A stretch of DNA of 64,000 nt from assembly GCA_964356195.1 (NCBI GenBank), contig CAYHGP010000001.1, positions 1 to 64,000 of the forward strand. Direction: 5' to 3'. The notes below the pieces were generated by a model. The model worked only from the letters and a program-made list of their open reading frames with translations, did not search any database and was not told the origin of the DNA. Shown here one piece after another: positions 8,068-15,489 of this stretch; the first letter of the stretch is position 1, and every line of letters begins with the position of its first letter. The position numbers and the translations under genes were made by a program. Source of the DNA: 2-02-FULL-48-14 sp964356195 (GTDB taxonomy: Bacteria; Patescibacteriota; Gracilibacteria; UBA1369; 2-02-FULL-48-14).

Positions 8068-8095
8068 TTGAATCCTTGTTGAAATAAGGTAGAAT
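8068..8095 (+). promoter_or_regulatory. folE promoter predicting a leaderless mRNA
   Basis: TTGAAT (8068-8073), a 16-base spacer, then TAGAAT (8090-8095). Only 8 bases separate the -10 from the folE ATG at 8104, so transcription should begin at or within a couple of bases of the start codon. Confidence 0.55.
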
Positions 8096-8103
8096 GCCCC
8101 CGC

Positions 8104-8649
8104 ATGAATCGAAAAGAACTCATTGCCGAGCTGCTTAAGACCGTGGAACCTGATATTAGTCGGGAGGGCCTTTTGGATACGCCGAGGCGCGTGGACGAAG
8201 CGTGGGACCACCTGTTCAGCGGCTACGATAAAAAGCCGGAGGACATCCTCACTGTGTTTGAGAATGAAGGCTACGACGAGATGATTTTGGTGAAAGATAT
8301 TGAGTTTTACTCCCACTGTGAACATCATATGTTGCCGTTTTTTGGAAAGGCGCACGTGGCCTATATTCCGAAAGATAAAATCATCGGACTTTCAAAGATG
8401 CCGCGATTGGTGGAAATATTTTCTCGACGACTTCAAAATCAAGAACGGTTGACCACGCAAATTGCGGATGCACTCGAAAATCTGCTCGCTCCAAAAGGGG
8501 TGGCCGTGGTGATTGAAGCCAAACATTTTTGCATGATGGCGCGGGGCGTGGAGAAGCAGGGAAGCGCGGTTACCACGTCGGCACTCAAAGGTTTGTTCAA
8601 AAAAGATGCGTCCACACGAGGAGAGTTTTTGAAGCTTATTGGGGCCTAA
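8104..8649 (+). CDS. folE: GTP cyclohydrolase I
   Basis: Converts GTP to 7,8-dihydroneopterin triphosphate, the entry to folate, tetrahydropterin or queuosine-type pathways. 181 residues, the usual core length. The zinc and active-site motif SHCEHHMLPFFGKAHVAYIP sits at residues 64-83, with the second zinc Cys in HFCMMARGVEKQGSAVTTSA at about 140-159. ISREGLLDTPRRV near the N-terminus is also canonical. No other folate or queuosine gene is adjacent, so the pathway served is unclear. The -10 box ends 8 bases before the ATG (probably leaderless). The stop shares bases with the convergent downstream gene (CTAA at 8646-8649). Confidence 0.96.
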   Translation: MNRKELIAELLKTVEPDISREGLLDTPRRVDEAWDHLFSGYDKKPEDILTVFENEGYDEMILVKDIEFYSHCEHHMLPFFGKAHVAYIPKDKIIGLSKMPRLVEIFSRRLQNQERLTTQIADALENLLAPKGVAVVIEAKHFCMMARGVEKQGSAVTTSALKGLFKKDASTRGEFLKLIGA

Positions 8650-9314
8650 TTGAACTCGAGCGTAGGCTCAATGGCCTCACGCACATCGGAGCAGGTGTTT
8701 GTGGTAGGTTCTTCCGCGTAAGCGGCGGAGCAGCTGCCGGTGAACATGAGCCAGTTTTTGTTCATACGAGCGGGTTGAATGCCTCCCACCGCACACACAT
8801 TGAAGTCGGCTTGAAAGGATGCGAGGTCTTCGTAGAGACCATTGTTACGAACCAAGGTGATGTTCCACGCTTCGCTTTCGTCGGAGTCACCTGGGATGAA
8901 TTTATAACCATGCACTTCTGCTCCCCAAAGGGCTTCGATTTTACCCAGCAGTTCTTCCTCGTTCACCGTGGTGCCACATTCCTTCGCTTGGGCAAGAAGT
9001 TTTTCTACGATTTGTTGTTGGAAATCAGGATCCCCGGGCTGCGAAGTGTCCATCTCTCCAAAGAGATCCATGAATACGCTTGGTACTTCTTCCGCCTCCA
9101 CCCAAATGGATTCCTTGGAGTAGTAAAGTGGGTGGGCATTTCGGTCTTCCAACTCACGAACAAGCGCGCCGTAGGGGCTCGTTTCGAGGGTGGCTTCAAA
9201 CCTGTCAGCATCGTAAAAGTCTTTAACAAAATAGCCTGTAACGAGTACCGCGATGAGGGCGAGAACAAATCCGAAGAAAAAAGTACCGAAGCCAAATGGT
9301 TTTTTACCGGACAT
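8646..9314 (-). CDS. Hypothetical single-pass membrane protein
   Basis: 222 residues from the ATG at 9314 (MSGKKPFGFGTFFFGF). A longer frame to 9416 would overlap recR and its promoter and is rejected. Residues about 7-30 form one membrane helix (FFFGFVLALIAVLVTGYFV). The rest is an acidic extracytoplasmic or soluble domain with no recognised motif and four Cys (KECGTTV, FNVCAVGG, GSCSAA, TNTCSD), which could pair in an exported domain. The stop overlaps the folE stop. Function unknown. Confidence 0.65.
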   Translation of the reverse strand: MSGKKPFGFGTFFFGFVLALIAVLVTGYFVKDFYDADRFEATLETSPYGALVRELEDRNAHPLYYSKESIWVEAEEVPSVFMDLFGEMDTSQPGDPDFQQQIVEKLLAQAKECGTTVNEEELLGKIEALWGAEVHGYKFIPGDSDESEAWNITLVRNNGLYEDLASFQADFNVCAVGGIQPARMNKNWLMFTGSCSAAYAEEPTTNTCSDVREAIEPTLEFN

Positions 9315-9371
9315 GAGTGTGGAGTTAGATTGAGGCAAGTTTATCGATGTCTGGCGGCCACGGCAAGCACT

Positions 9372-9380
9372 TGCTAGAAT
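9372..9380 (+). promoter_or_regulatory. recR extended -10 promoter, leaderless
   Basis: TGCTAGAAT (9372-9380) is an extended -10 element. Six bases separate it from the recR ATG at 9387, which places the transcription start on the start codon. No convincing -35 is visible, consistent with an extended -10 promoter. Confidence 0.5.
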
Positions 9381-9386
9381 AAGCCC

Positions 9387-9998
9387 ATGGATTTCCTCCC
9401 CGAATCGTTGACCCACCTCATTGAAGAGTTTTCGCTGCTCCCGGGCATCGGGCCTAAAAGTGCGCAGCGGCTAGCTTTTCATTTGCTCAAGTCCGGTGAT
9501 TCACGCATCGAAAGTTTGAGCGAGGCGGTGGCGAATGTGAAAACGGGTGTCATTGAATGCGGGACGTGTTTTTCACTCACCACGAATGATCCGTGTAAAA
9601 TTTGTTCGGATGCGGTGCGAGATCAAAGTATTTTGTGCGTAGTGGAATCAACTTTAGATTTGATTGCGATTGAAAAAACGGCGGAGTTCAAAGGCCGCTA
9701 TCATGTGCTGCAAGGCAAGCTTTCGCCGCTGGATGGAGTGGGCCCCGAAGACTTACGTATGGGCGAACTTTTTGCGCGACTTACGGAAGAGGGGTCGGGG
9801 GTTAACGAAATTATTTTGGCGCTGAATCCGAATTTGGAGGGAGACACCACTTCGCTCTTTTTACAACAAAAATTAGCGTTGCTGCGACCCATGACGGTTT
9901 CACGAATTGCCCGTGGAATTCCAAGCGGTGGAAACCTGGAATACACCGATGACGCTACCTTAATTCGGGCTTTGCAGGGAAGGCAGTTGATGTGGTGA
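9387..9998 (+). CDS. recR: Recombination mediator RecR
   Basis: RecR, with RecO or RecF, loads RecA at single-strand gaps. 203 residues, standard length. The N-terminal helix-hairpin-helix has LLPGIGPKSAQRLAFHLL. The zinc finger reads CGTCFSLTTNDPCKIC (about residues 53-68). The Toprim domain begins ILCVVESTLDLIAIEKT, and the C-terminus ARGIPSGGNLEYTDDATL is highly characteristic. The mRNA is probably leaderless. The 3' end overlaps the convergent ispE gene by 44 bases. Confidence 0.96.
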   Translation: MDFLPESLTHLIEEFSLLPGIGPKSAQRLAFHLLKSGDSRIESLSEAVANVKTGVIECGTCFSLTTNDPCKICSDAVRDQSILCVVESTLDLIAIEKTAEFKGRYHVLQGKLSPLDGVGPEDLRMGELFARLTEEGSGVNEIILALNPNLEGDTTSLFLQQKLALLRPMTVSRIARGIPSGGNLEYTDDATLIRALQGRQLMW

Positions 9999-10674
9999 TG
10001 ATTGCGTAGGCCCCACCTGAACCGGTGAGAACTGTGTTTATTTTTTTGAACGAGAGATCCGGGAAGATTTGTTCGAAATCGTTGTGAAGCACGCCGGGCG
10101 AATAGGTGGGCGCGGTGGATTTGAGACCGAGGCGATCCCACTCGGCAAAGGCGGCTTTTGTGGAGACCGGAATGTTCGTGAGGCCGATGGCGATTTTTGC
10201 GTTGAGGGGAGCGAGGGGCGTGAGGATTTCGCCGTAGTGTGTGCCGCGGGCCACACCGTAGCCAGAGAGGAAAAAGGGCACGTCCATGCCGATTTGGGCG
10301 CCGAGTTGGGCGAGTTCTTCGGGGGTGAGGCCGAGACTTTCGTGGGCGTTTAGGAAGAGGAGGAGGGAAGCGGCATCGCTGCTGCCACCGCCGAGGCCGG
10401 ATTGGAGAGGGATGTTTTTATGGACGGTGATTTTGTAGGGAAAGCGGCGAGCTGTTTTTTGTTCGAGTAAGTGGAGGGCTTTCATCACGGTGTTTTCTTC
10501 GCCCGGAAAGTCGCTGCATTCAAAGCTCAGTTTGGAGGCGGGTTCAATTTCGAGCGTGTCGGCCAGCTCCGGGACGCGCACAAAAACCGTGTCGATTTCG
10601 TGGTAGCCGGAAGGGTCGCGTGCCAGAATCGCAAGGTAGAGATTTACTTTGGCAGGGCAGGAAAGAGTGGTCAT
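9955..10674 (-). CDS. ispE: 4-diphosphocytidyl-2-C-methyl-D-erythritol kinase
   Basis: MEP pathway kinase that phosphorylates CDP-methylerythritol. 239 residues, shorter than the usual 280, with the C-terminal part reduced. GHMP kinase motifs are present: CPAKVNLYLAI at residues 6-16, the ATP loop PLQSGLGGGSSDAASLL at about 88-104, QIGMDVPFFLSG at about 127, and a final VLTGSGGAYAI. The ATG overlaps the TGA of the small membrane gene upstream. It is the last gene of the ispG-dxr-ispDF cluster, so the pathway is nearly complete here except dxs and ispH. Confidence 0.93.
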   Translation of the reverse strand: MTTLSCPAKVNLYLAILARDPSGYHEIDTVFVRVPELADTLEIEPASKLSFECSDFPGEENTVMKALHLLEQKTARRFPYKITVHKNIPLQSGLGGGSSDAASLLLFLNAHESLGLTPEELAQLGAQIGMDVPFFLSGYGVARGTHYGEILTPLAPLNAKIAIGLTNIPVSTKAAFAEWDRLGLKSTAPTYSPGVLHNDFEQIFPDLSFKKINTVLTGSGGAYAIITTSTAFPAKPELR

Positions 10675-10844
10675 TTTTTCATGAAAGCTCCCGCGAAACA
10701 GACCACAGCCAAAATCAAGGGAGACCAGAAATAATCCTTCAATTCGGTGAGGTTGTTGGAAGTGGAGCCCACCTGGTACATCACGATGGAGGCAATGAGT
10801 GCGAGGGCACCAATGGCTAAGAAAATATTTTTCTGATTTTTCAT
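10671..10844 (-). CDS. Small two-helix membrane protein in the MEP operon
   Basis: 57 residues, read from an ATG at 10844 to a TGA at 10671-10673 that overlaps the ispE ATG (ATGA). The sequence starts MKNQKNIFLAIGALALIASI with a first membrane helix, then a polar stretch (QVGSTSNNLTELKDYF) and a second helix (WSPLILAVVCFAGAFMKK). The position between ispDF and ispE, coupled to ispE, supports a real gene. No family is recognised; a role in anchoring or in an unrelated membrane process is only a guess. Confidence 0.6.
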   Translation of the reverse strand: MKNQKNIFLAIGALALIASIVMYQVGSTSNNLTELKDYFWSPLILAVVCFAGAFMKK

Positions 10845-10870
10845 GGGAAAAAATTAAGGTTGGAACGAGC

Positions 10871-12013
10871 TTACTTTAGCACTTGTACAATAGCTGTACA
10901 TCTTATTCCTTCGCCGAGGCCGAAGGGCGTGAGGTCTTCGCCGGTCATCGCTTCGATTGTGATTTGCTCTGTGGGAAGATGCAGAATTTCTGCGAGAGAT
11001 TCTTTGAGCGCGGGTTTGAGCGGATCGATTTTAGGGCGAGCGCCTTCAATGGAAATGGAGACGTGGCGGACGGTGATGTTCTTGAGGAGCGGCTCGATAT
11101 AGTCGCGGCTGTCTGTGTCGCCGGATAGCATCAGTGGGTCGGCGAGTTCGGAGAAAGTTTCGTTCGCGGCTTGGGCGAGGGCACGGCCGATGGCGTGCAA
11201 AATAACATCGCCGTCGGAATTGGCTTCGAGCTTTGGAAGCTCTGCGATAGTCAGGCCTCCGAGGGTGAGCTGGCCTTCGTTTGAAAAGCGATGGGAGTCT
11301 TCACCGAGAAAAGTTTGCGTGCAAAGCGCGGCGAGGTCTTCGGCGGTGGTGATTTTTTTGTTGAAAGGGTGGGCGGGGAGTAATTCAACATGAGTGTGTT
11401 TGGCGAGCGCGGTGGAGAGGTCGGTGGTTTCGAAGAGTTCCACGGTGCGCAGAATATCGCCGCGGACGGCTTGAGGGGTTTGCATGAGTCGAAAATTCGA
11501 TCTTTCAAAAATTGTTCCAATAGTACAATTTTTACTTTTTGAATTTTCCTCACAAGAAACCAGCGTGTCCACAACGGGATGACAGACGGCGGCGGCACCA
11601 TTCTCGGAAGCGGCGGAAATCACTTCGGAAATTTCACGCGCAGTAACGTTTGGATTCGCGGCGTTGTGGTCCACAAGAATATCGGCATCAGAAAAATCGA
11701 TGGCGAGGAGGCCACGTTTAAAAGATTCCATGCGCGTTTCACCGCCGGAAATTATGGTGGTTTTTTCGCCGTCAACTAAAGGGAGAAAACGAAGTTCATG
11801 GCCTTTCGGCACCACAAGAACGATGCGATCAATTTCGGGATGCTCTAAAAAAGTTTGGTAGGAAAGTGTCCAGAGCGGCTGTCCAATATTGTTGTGGCTG
11901 TTGGCCACGTTCTTGCTTAGCAAACCCTTCGGGTCTGCCTGAACATCAGCCCAGAGTTTATTTTGTCCTGCGCGCGTGGATTTTCCCGCGGCCAGTAGAA
12001 TGACGGTGTTCAT
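10871..12013 (-). CDS. ispDF: Bifunctional IspD/IspF (MEP cytidylyltransferase / cyclodiphosphate synthase)
   Basis: 380 residues. The N-terminal IspD domain (about 1-225) begins MNTVILLAAGKSTRAGQNKLW and has RIVLVVPKGHE, ILVDHNAANPNVT and RSNFRLMQTPQAV; it makes CDP-methylerythritol. The C-terminal IspF domain (about 230-380) has GEDSHRF (zinc Asp and His), LTLGGLTI, NSDGDVILHAIGRAL and the end GLGEGIRCTAIV. In E. coli IspF the equivalent of the Asn in NSDGD is His34, near the substrate, so this is a deviation. The GDIG-x-x-FP segment is also altered (SELADPLMLSGDTDSRDY). The ATG lies 56 bases inside the dxr 3' end. The fusion itself is known from other bacteria. Confidence 0.9.
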   Translation of the reverse strand: MNTVILLAAGKSTRAGQNKLWADVQADPKGLLSKNVANSHNNIGQPLWTLSYQTFLEHPEIDRIVLVVPKGHELRFLPLVDGEKTTIISGGETRMESFKRGLLAIDFSDADILVDHNAANPNVTAREISEVISAASENGAAAVCHPVVDTLVSCEENSKSKNCTIGTIFERSNFRLMQTPQAVRGDILRTVELFETTDLSTALAKHTHVELLPAHPFNKKITTAEDLAALCTQTFLGEDSHRFSNEGQLTLGGLTIAELPKLEANSDGDVILHAIGRALAQAANETFSELADPLMLSGDTDSRDYIEPLLKNITVRHVSISIEGARPKIDPLKPALKESLAEILHLPTEQITIEAMTGEDLTPFGLGEGIRCTAIVQVLK

Positions 12014-13100
12014 AGAAATCGGTGATTCGTTTATGGAAGGCCATCATAGACTCAAGTGAAGTGGGCGGCAATTCCCAGAGCCATTGCTCGAGACCGGCTT
12101 CGATAAAATCGTAAATACCCAGAAAGCTGAGGTGGCCCGTGAGAAAATCGGCCACGGCGATGTCGTTGAGGGCGTTCAAAATAATCGGGAAATTCGGATT
12201 GCCTTTGTGCAGCTCAAACCATTGCAACGGACGGAAAGTAGCGGCGTCGGGCGAATCGAAAGTGAGTTCGCTTTTGCGTGTGCGCACGATGGGCCAGGGG
12301 CAAACGGGCTGAGTGGGATAATGCAGCGCGTAGGAAATAAAAAGTTTCATGTCGTTCTGCGTGATGTGCATTTTGGTGGCGCCGGTTTTAGTGTGGATCA
12401 TGCTGTGGACAATGCTCTGCGGATGGATGGTGATGTGAATGTCGCGCAGCGGAATATCGAAAAGATTATGAACTTCGTAAATTTCGAGAATTTTATTGAT
12501 GAGCGTGGCGGAGTCGATGCTGACTTTGGGGCCCATTTTCCAGGTGGGGTGGGTGAGGGCTTGTTCGCGGGTGACTTCGGCGAGTTCGGTGGTGGTGAGG
12601 CCGCGGAAAGGACCGCCGGAACAGGTGAGCGTGACGGAGGCGATTTCGGTGCCGGCGTGCTCGGTAAGTAGTTGCCAAATGGCGGAAGCTTCGGAGTCGA
12701 GCGGGTAGATTTTGGCGCCTGTTTTACTTGCTTCTTCCCGAAGGTAGCGCCCGGCGATGGCGAGGGATTCTTTGTTTGCGGAGAGGAGGGTTTTTCCGGT
12801 GCGAACAGCGGCGAGGGAAACTTCGAGGCCGGCGAAACCGGGGAGGGCGTTGACGATGAGGTCGGCACTAGCGATGAGGTCGGCGATTTGGGTGGGAGTT
12901 GGAGAGAGACAAGTCTGCACGTGCAGACTTTTTGCCTCATTTTTTGGCTTGCTTAAGCCATCCCGATTCGTAAGCTCGTTTGCCTGCTGACTTAAAAGTT
13001 CGCGGTTGCTTTTGGCCGTGAGTCCAATCACTTCAAATTCGCCGGGGAAAGCCCGGAGTACTTCCAGCGTTTGCTTGCCGATGGAGCCGGTGGAGCCGAA
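11958..13100 (-). CDS. dxr: 1-deoxy-D-xylulose 5-phosphate reductoisomerase, start lost in gap
   Basis: Converts DXP to methylerythritol phosphate with NADPH. About 381 residues are visible, beginning FGSTGSIGKQTLEVLRAFPG, so only about six N-terminal residues fall in the N gap. Motifs: LLSANKESLAIAG, PLDSEASAIWQLL, SGGPFRG, HPTWKMGPKVSIDSATLINK and HPQSIVHSMIH. Residues about 45-65 (GLSKPKNEAKSLHVQTCL) are encoded by a palindromic element at 12911-12960 and replace the usual variable segment without breaking the frame. The C-terminus (STGRGKIHARRTK) overlaps ispDF by 56 bases. An open frame through the N run into ispG is an artefact. Confidence 0.93.
   Translation of the reverse strand, partial: FGSTGSIGKQTLEVLRAFPGEFEVIGLTAKSNRELLSQQANELTNRDGLSKPKNEAKSLHVQTCLSPTPTQIADLIASADLIVNALPGFAGLEVSLAAVRTGKTLLSANKESLAIAGRYLREEASKTGAKIYPLDSEASAIWQLLTEHAGTEIASVTLTCSGGPFRGLTTTELAEVTREQALTHPTWKMGPKVSIDSATLINKILEIYEVHNLFDIPLRDIHITIHPQSIVHSMIHTKTGATKMHITQNDMKLFISYALHYPTQPVCPWPIVRTRKSELTFDSPDAATFRPLQWFELHKGNPNFPIILNALNDIAVADFLTGHLSFLGIYDFIEAGLEQWLWELPPTSLESMMAFHKRITDFYEHRHSTGRGKIHARRTK
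12911..12960. repeat. Composite palindromic element inside dxr (copy 1)
   Basis: A perfect 20-base palindrome, AAGTCTGCACGTGCAGACTT, at 12911-12930 is followed 14 bases later by a hairpin TGGCTT-GCTT-AAGCCA at 12945-12960. Near-copies of both parts occur together at 30476-30525 and 41491-41640. Here the element lies inside dxr and is translated in frame. Confidence 0.75.
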
Positions 13101-13200
13101 NNNNNNNNNNNNNNNNNNNNNNNNNNNNNNNNNNNNNNNNNNNNNNNNNNNNNNNNNNNNNNNNNNNNNNNNNNNNNNNNNNNNNNNNNNNNNNNNNNNN
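13101..13200. other. Assembly gap of 100 N
   Basis: Exactly 100 N, the conventional size for a gap of unknown length. It hides the last residues of ispG and the first few of dxr; since both genes are nearly complete on either side, the true gap is probably short. Confidence 0.95.
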
Positions 13201-14267
13201 AGCAGCTCCGGCACCAAGTCCGCTTCCGGCACGTTGGCTTTGTAGAGTTCGCCTTTGTAATAAAGGGCGCCGGCTTGCTTGCCGCCGGCGATGGCGAAGT
13301 CGGATTCTTTGGCTTCACCCACGGCATTCACCACGCAGCCCATCACAGAAACGCGGATTGGTTTTTTGAGGTGTTTGAGGGCGACGCTGACTTCGTCCAC
13401 CATTTTTTCCAGATCGATTTCGATGCGGCCGCAGGTGGGGCAGGCGACGATGTCCGGCTCTTTCGAATAAAGTCCGAGTGATTTTAGAATGGCTTTGCAG
13501 ACCTCAACTTCCTTGGCGATTTTGTCCACAATGGACACGCGAATGGTGTCTCCTATGCCTTGATACAGTAAGGTTCCAATGCCGACTGCGCTCTTCACCG
13601 CGCCCGGCAAAGTAGGGCCGGCTTCGGTGACGCCCAGGTGTAGCGGAGGTGCATCGGGGTTATCGGCAGTAGCAGCGGCAAACTTTTGATAGGCCTCAAT
13701 CATGGTCGGCACTTGGGAGCTTTTGAGCGACACGACGAAGTTTTGGAAACCGAGGTCTTCCACAAATTTCACCCAGCGCAGAGCGGATTCCACGAGGGCG
13801 TCCGGGGTGGGGGCGCCGTATTTCGTCCAGAGGTCTTTTTCGAGCGAGCCGGCGTTCACTCCAATGCGAATGGCGGCATTTTTTTTCTTGGCGAGCAGGA
13901 TGACTTTTTCGAGGTAAGTTTTGTCAAAAAAGTTTCCTGGGTTGATGCGGATTTTGTCGGCGCCGTAGTCGAGCGCGGCAATCGCAAGGCGAGGGTCGAA
14001 GTGAATATCGGCGACAATTGGGAGCGAAATGCGTTCTTTAATGAGCGGAATGGCTTTAGCGGCATCAAAGTTTGGAATGGCCACGCGCACCAAATCGCAG
14101 CCTTCGTTGTCCACGGTTTTAATTTCGGCAACCACGCTGTCCACATCTTCTGTTTTGCCCATGGTCATGGTTTGGATGGCCACCGGATGCTCGGAGCCGA
14201 TCTTCACCTGACGGGCAGGGTCGGCGCCTACGGTGCAGGTTCGAGTTTTGCGTCGTGGAACGATCAT
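13201..14267 (-). CDS. ispG: 4-hydroxy-3-methylbut-2-enyl diphosphate synthase, C-terminus in gap
   Basis: 4Fe-4S enzyme of the MEP pathway (also called gcpE). About 355 residues are visible, ending VPEADLVPEL at the N gap, so little is missing. N-terminus: VKIGSEHPVAIQTMTMGKTE. It continues LPIVADIHFDPRLAIAAL, DKIRINPGNF and IRIGVNAGSLEKDL. Iron-sulfur ligands are in IVACPTCGRIEID and VSVMGCVVNAVGEAKESDFA. First gene of the cluster on the minus strand. Cluster maturation would need a cysteine desulfurase, and one is encoded at 25109-26242. Confidence 0.94.
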
Positions 14268-14337
14268 TGATGTTTGTCAAATTTTGCTCTAGACTAAGCC
14301 CTTCTTATTGATTTTGCAACCGGCAGATCAGTACTCC

Positions 14338-14366
14338 TTGACTCCAAGCCCCAAACCCCCTAAAAT
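14338..14366 (+). promoter_or_regulatory. Promoter of the infC-rpmI-rplT operon
   Basis: TTGACT (14338-14343), 17 bases, TAAAAT (14361-14366): a near-consensus sigma70-type promoter. The predicted start near 14373 leaves a leader of about 18 bases before the proposed infC ATA codon at 14391. It also rules out translation from the ATG at 14365. Confidence 0.7.
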
Positions 14367-14390
14367 GCGCTTGCTTTTTAATCTGATTCT

Positions 14391-14906
14391 ATAGGTAAGC
14401 AGCTTCGAAAAAACGAGGAGATTCGGGCCCAAACCATTCGCCTGATTGCCGATGAAGAATTGGACATTCAAGGGGGAATCATGGGGATTGAGAAGGCTCG
14501 TGCCCTTGCCAAGGAGCATATGACTGATCTCGTGGAAGTGTCTCCCACGGTTCATCCTCCGGTTTGCCGGATTATGGACTACGGAAAGTACCTTTACCGT
14601 CAGGCGAAGCAAGAGCAGAAGCACAAAGCGAGTCAGAAAAGTCGCGAAATCAAAGGGATTCGTTTGAGTCTCCGCACGGGAGATCACGACATCGATGTGA
14701 AGCTCAATCAGGCTAGACGCTTCCTGGAAGAGGGCAATTCCCTCAAAATCACCTTGATTTTCCGCGGAAGAGAGGCTACACATTATGAACTCGGACTTGA
14801 AAAGATGCTCCGCATGAAGGAAGCACTCAAGGAAATCACCAAGGTGGATCAAGAGCCGAAGAAGCAAGGATATAATCTAATAATGATTCTTTCACCCCTC
14901 AAGTAA
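14391..14906 (+). CDS. infC: Translation initiation factor IF-3, probable ATA start
   Basis: 171 residues if started at the ATA at 14391. IF-3 binds the 30S subunit, proofreads the start codon and prevents premature 50S joining. The expected N-terminal motif is encoded directly downstream of ATA (GKQLRKNEEIRAQTIRLI), then LVEVSPTVHPPVCRIMDYGK and the C-domain SLRTGDHDIDVKLNQARRFL. No ATG, GTG or TTG exists upstream in frame before a TAA at 14379; the first standard start, TTG at 14460, would delete the conserved N-terminus. E. coli infC uses AUU, allowing IF-3 to limit its own synthesis, so a rare AUA codon fits autoregulation. The stop overlaps the rpmI ATG by one base. Confidence 0.9.
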   Translation: MGKQLRKNEEIRAQTIRLIADEELDIQGGIMGIEKARALAKEHMTDLVEVSPTVHPPVCRIMDYGKYLYRQAKQEQKHKASQKSREIKGIRLSLRTGDHDIDVKLNQARRFLEEGNSLKITLIFRGREATHYELGLEKMLRMKEALKEITKVDQEPKKQGYNLIMILSPLK

Positions 14907-15118
14907 TGGGAAAACTAGGAAAAGTCGGCAAGCAAAGAACCCATGGTGGCGCTAAAAAGCGTACCGATCTCACCGGAACAGGTAAGATCCGCATGGAGAA
15001 GGCCGCACACAGACACCGTTTGAGCCAAAAATCCTCCGGCCAAAAAGCCTTGGGTGGAACTAAGAGTGTGATTCACAAGAGTGATGAGAAGAGATTGAAA
15101 GCTATGTTATTCATCTAA
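14906..15118 (+). CDS. rpmI: 50S ribosomal protein bL35
   Basis: 70 residues, normal size. Family features: HGGAKKRTDLTGTGKIRMEK, AHRHRLSQKSSGQK and the end DEKRLKAMLFI. Very basic. It sits between infC and rplT as in most bacteria. Its ATG uses the last base of the infC TAA (TAATG), so reinitiation after infC is likely. In well-studied bacteria this operon is controlled by L20 or by an L20 leader; no such leader is seen here. Confidence 0.95.
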   Translation: MGKLGKVGKQRTHGGAKKRTDLTGTGKIRMEKAAHRHRLSQKSSGQKALGGTKSVIHKSDEKRLKAMLFI

Positions 15119-15141
15119 ACTAATTCTTAAATTTTTCACTT

Positions 15142-15489
15142 ATGGCACGCGTCAAACGAGGAACAATTCAACGTCGAAGACACAATAAAATCTTAAAGGC
15201 AGCCAAGGGTTACCGTGGTTTGTCCAGCACTATCTTCACTATGGCTAAGCGCCGTGTGCTGAAGGCCGGAATGCACGCCTACACCCACCGCCGAAACAAG
15301 AAACGTGACTTCCGACGTCTGTGGATTGCACGTGTGAATGCTGCTGTTCGTGCTCATGGAATTTCCTACAGCCGTTTCATCTATATGCTGTCCATGAAGA
15401 AAATTGCTCTCAACCGAAAAATGCTTTCCGAAATGGCCATTCACGAACCTAAAGTGTTCGAAGCAGTGGTAGCGGAAGCACAGAAGTAG
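15142..15489 (+). CDS. rplT: 50S ribosomal protein bL20
   Basis: 115 residues, standard length. Typical sequence: MARVKRGTIQRRRHNKILKA, RRVLKAGMHAYTHRRNKKRD and RRLWIARVNAAVRAHGISYS. It assembles early onto 23S rRNA and in some bacteria represses its own operon. Located 23 bases after rpmI. The stop codon TAG abuts directly the stop of the convergent lipoprotein gene at 15490, with no intervening terminator. Confidence 0.97.
   Translation: MARVKRGTIQRRRHNKILKAAKGYRGLSSTIFTMAKRRVLKAGMHAYTHRRNKKRDFRRLWIARVNAAVRAHGISYSRFIYMLSMKKIALNRKMLSEMAIHEPKVFEAVVAEAQK

Noticed and set aside
9315..9416. Longer N-terminus for the membrane protein at 8646
   Set aside because: It would overlap the recR promoter and coding start and add a non-hydrophobic leader before the real MSGKKPF start and membrane helix.
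11958..14267. One continuous minus-strand frame joining ispG and dxr
   Set aside because: The join passes through 100 N. Both proteins have their own complete family pattern, and a fusion is an artefact of reading N as sense codons.
14365..14394. Nine-codon upstream frame (MRLLFNLIL) ending on the infC start
   Set aside because: Its ATG lies inside the -10 box of the infC promoter, upstream of the predicted transcription start, so it would not be in the mRNA.
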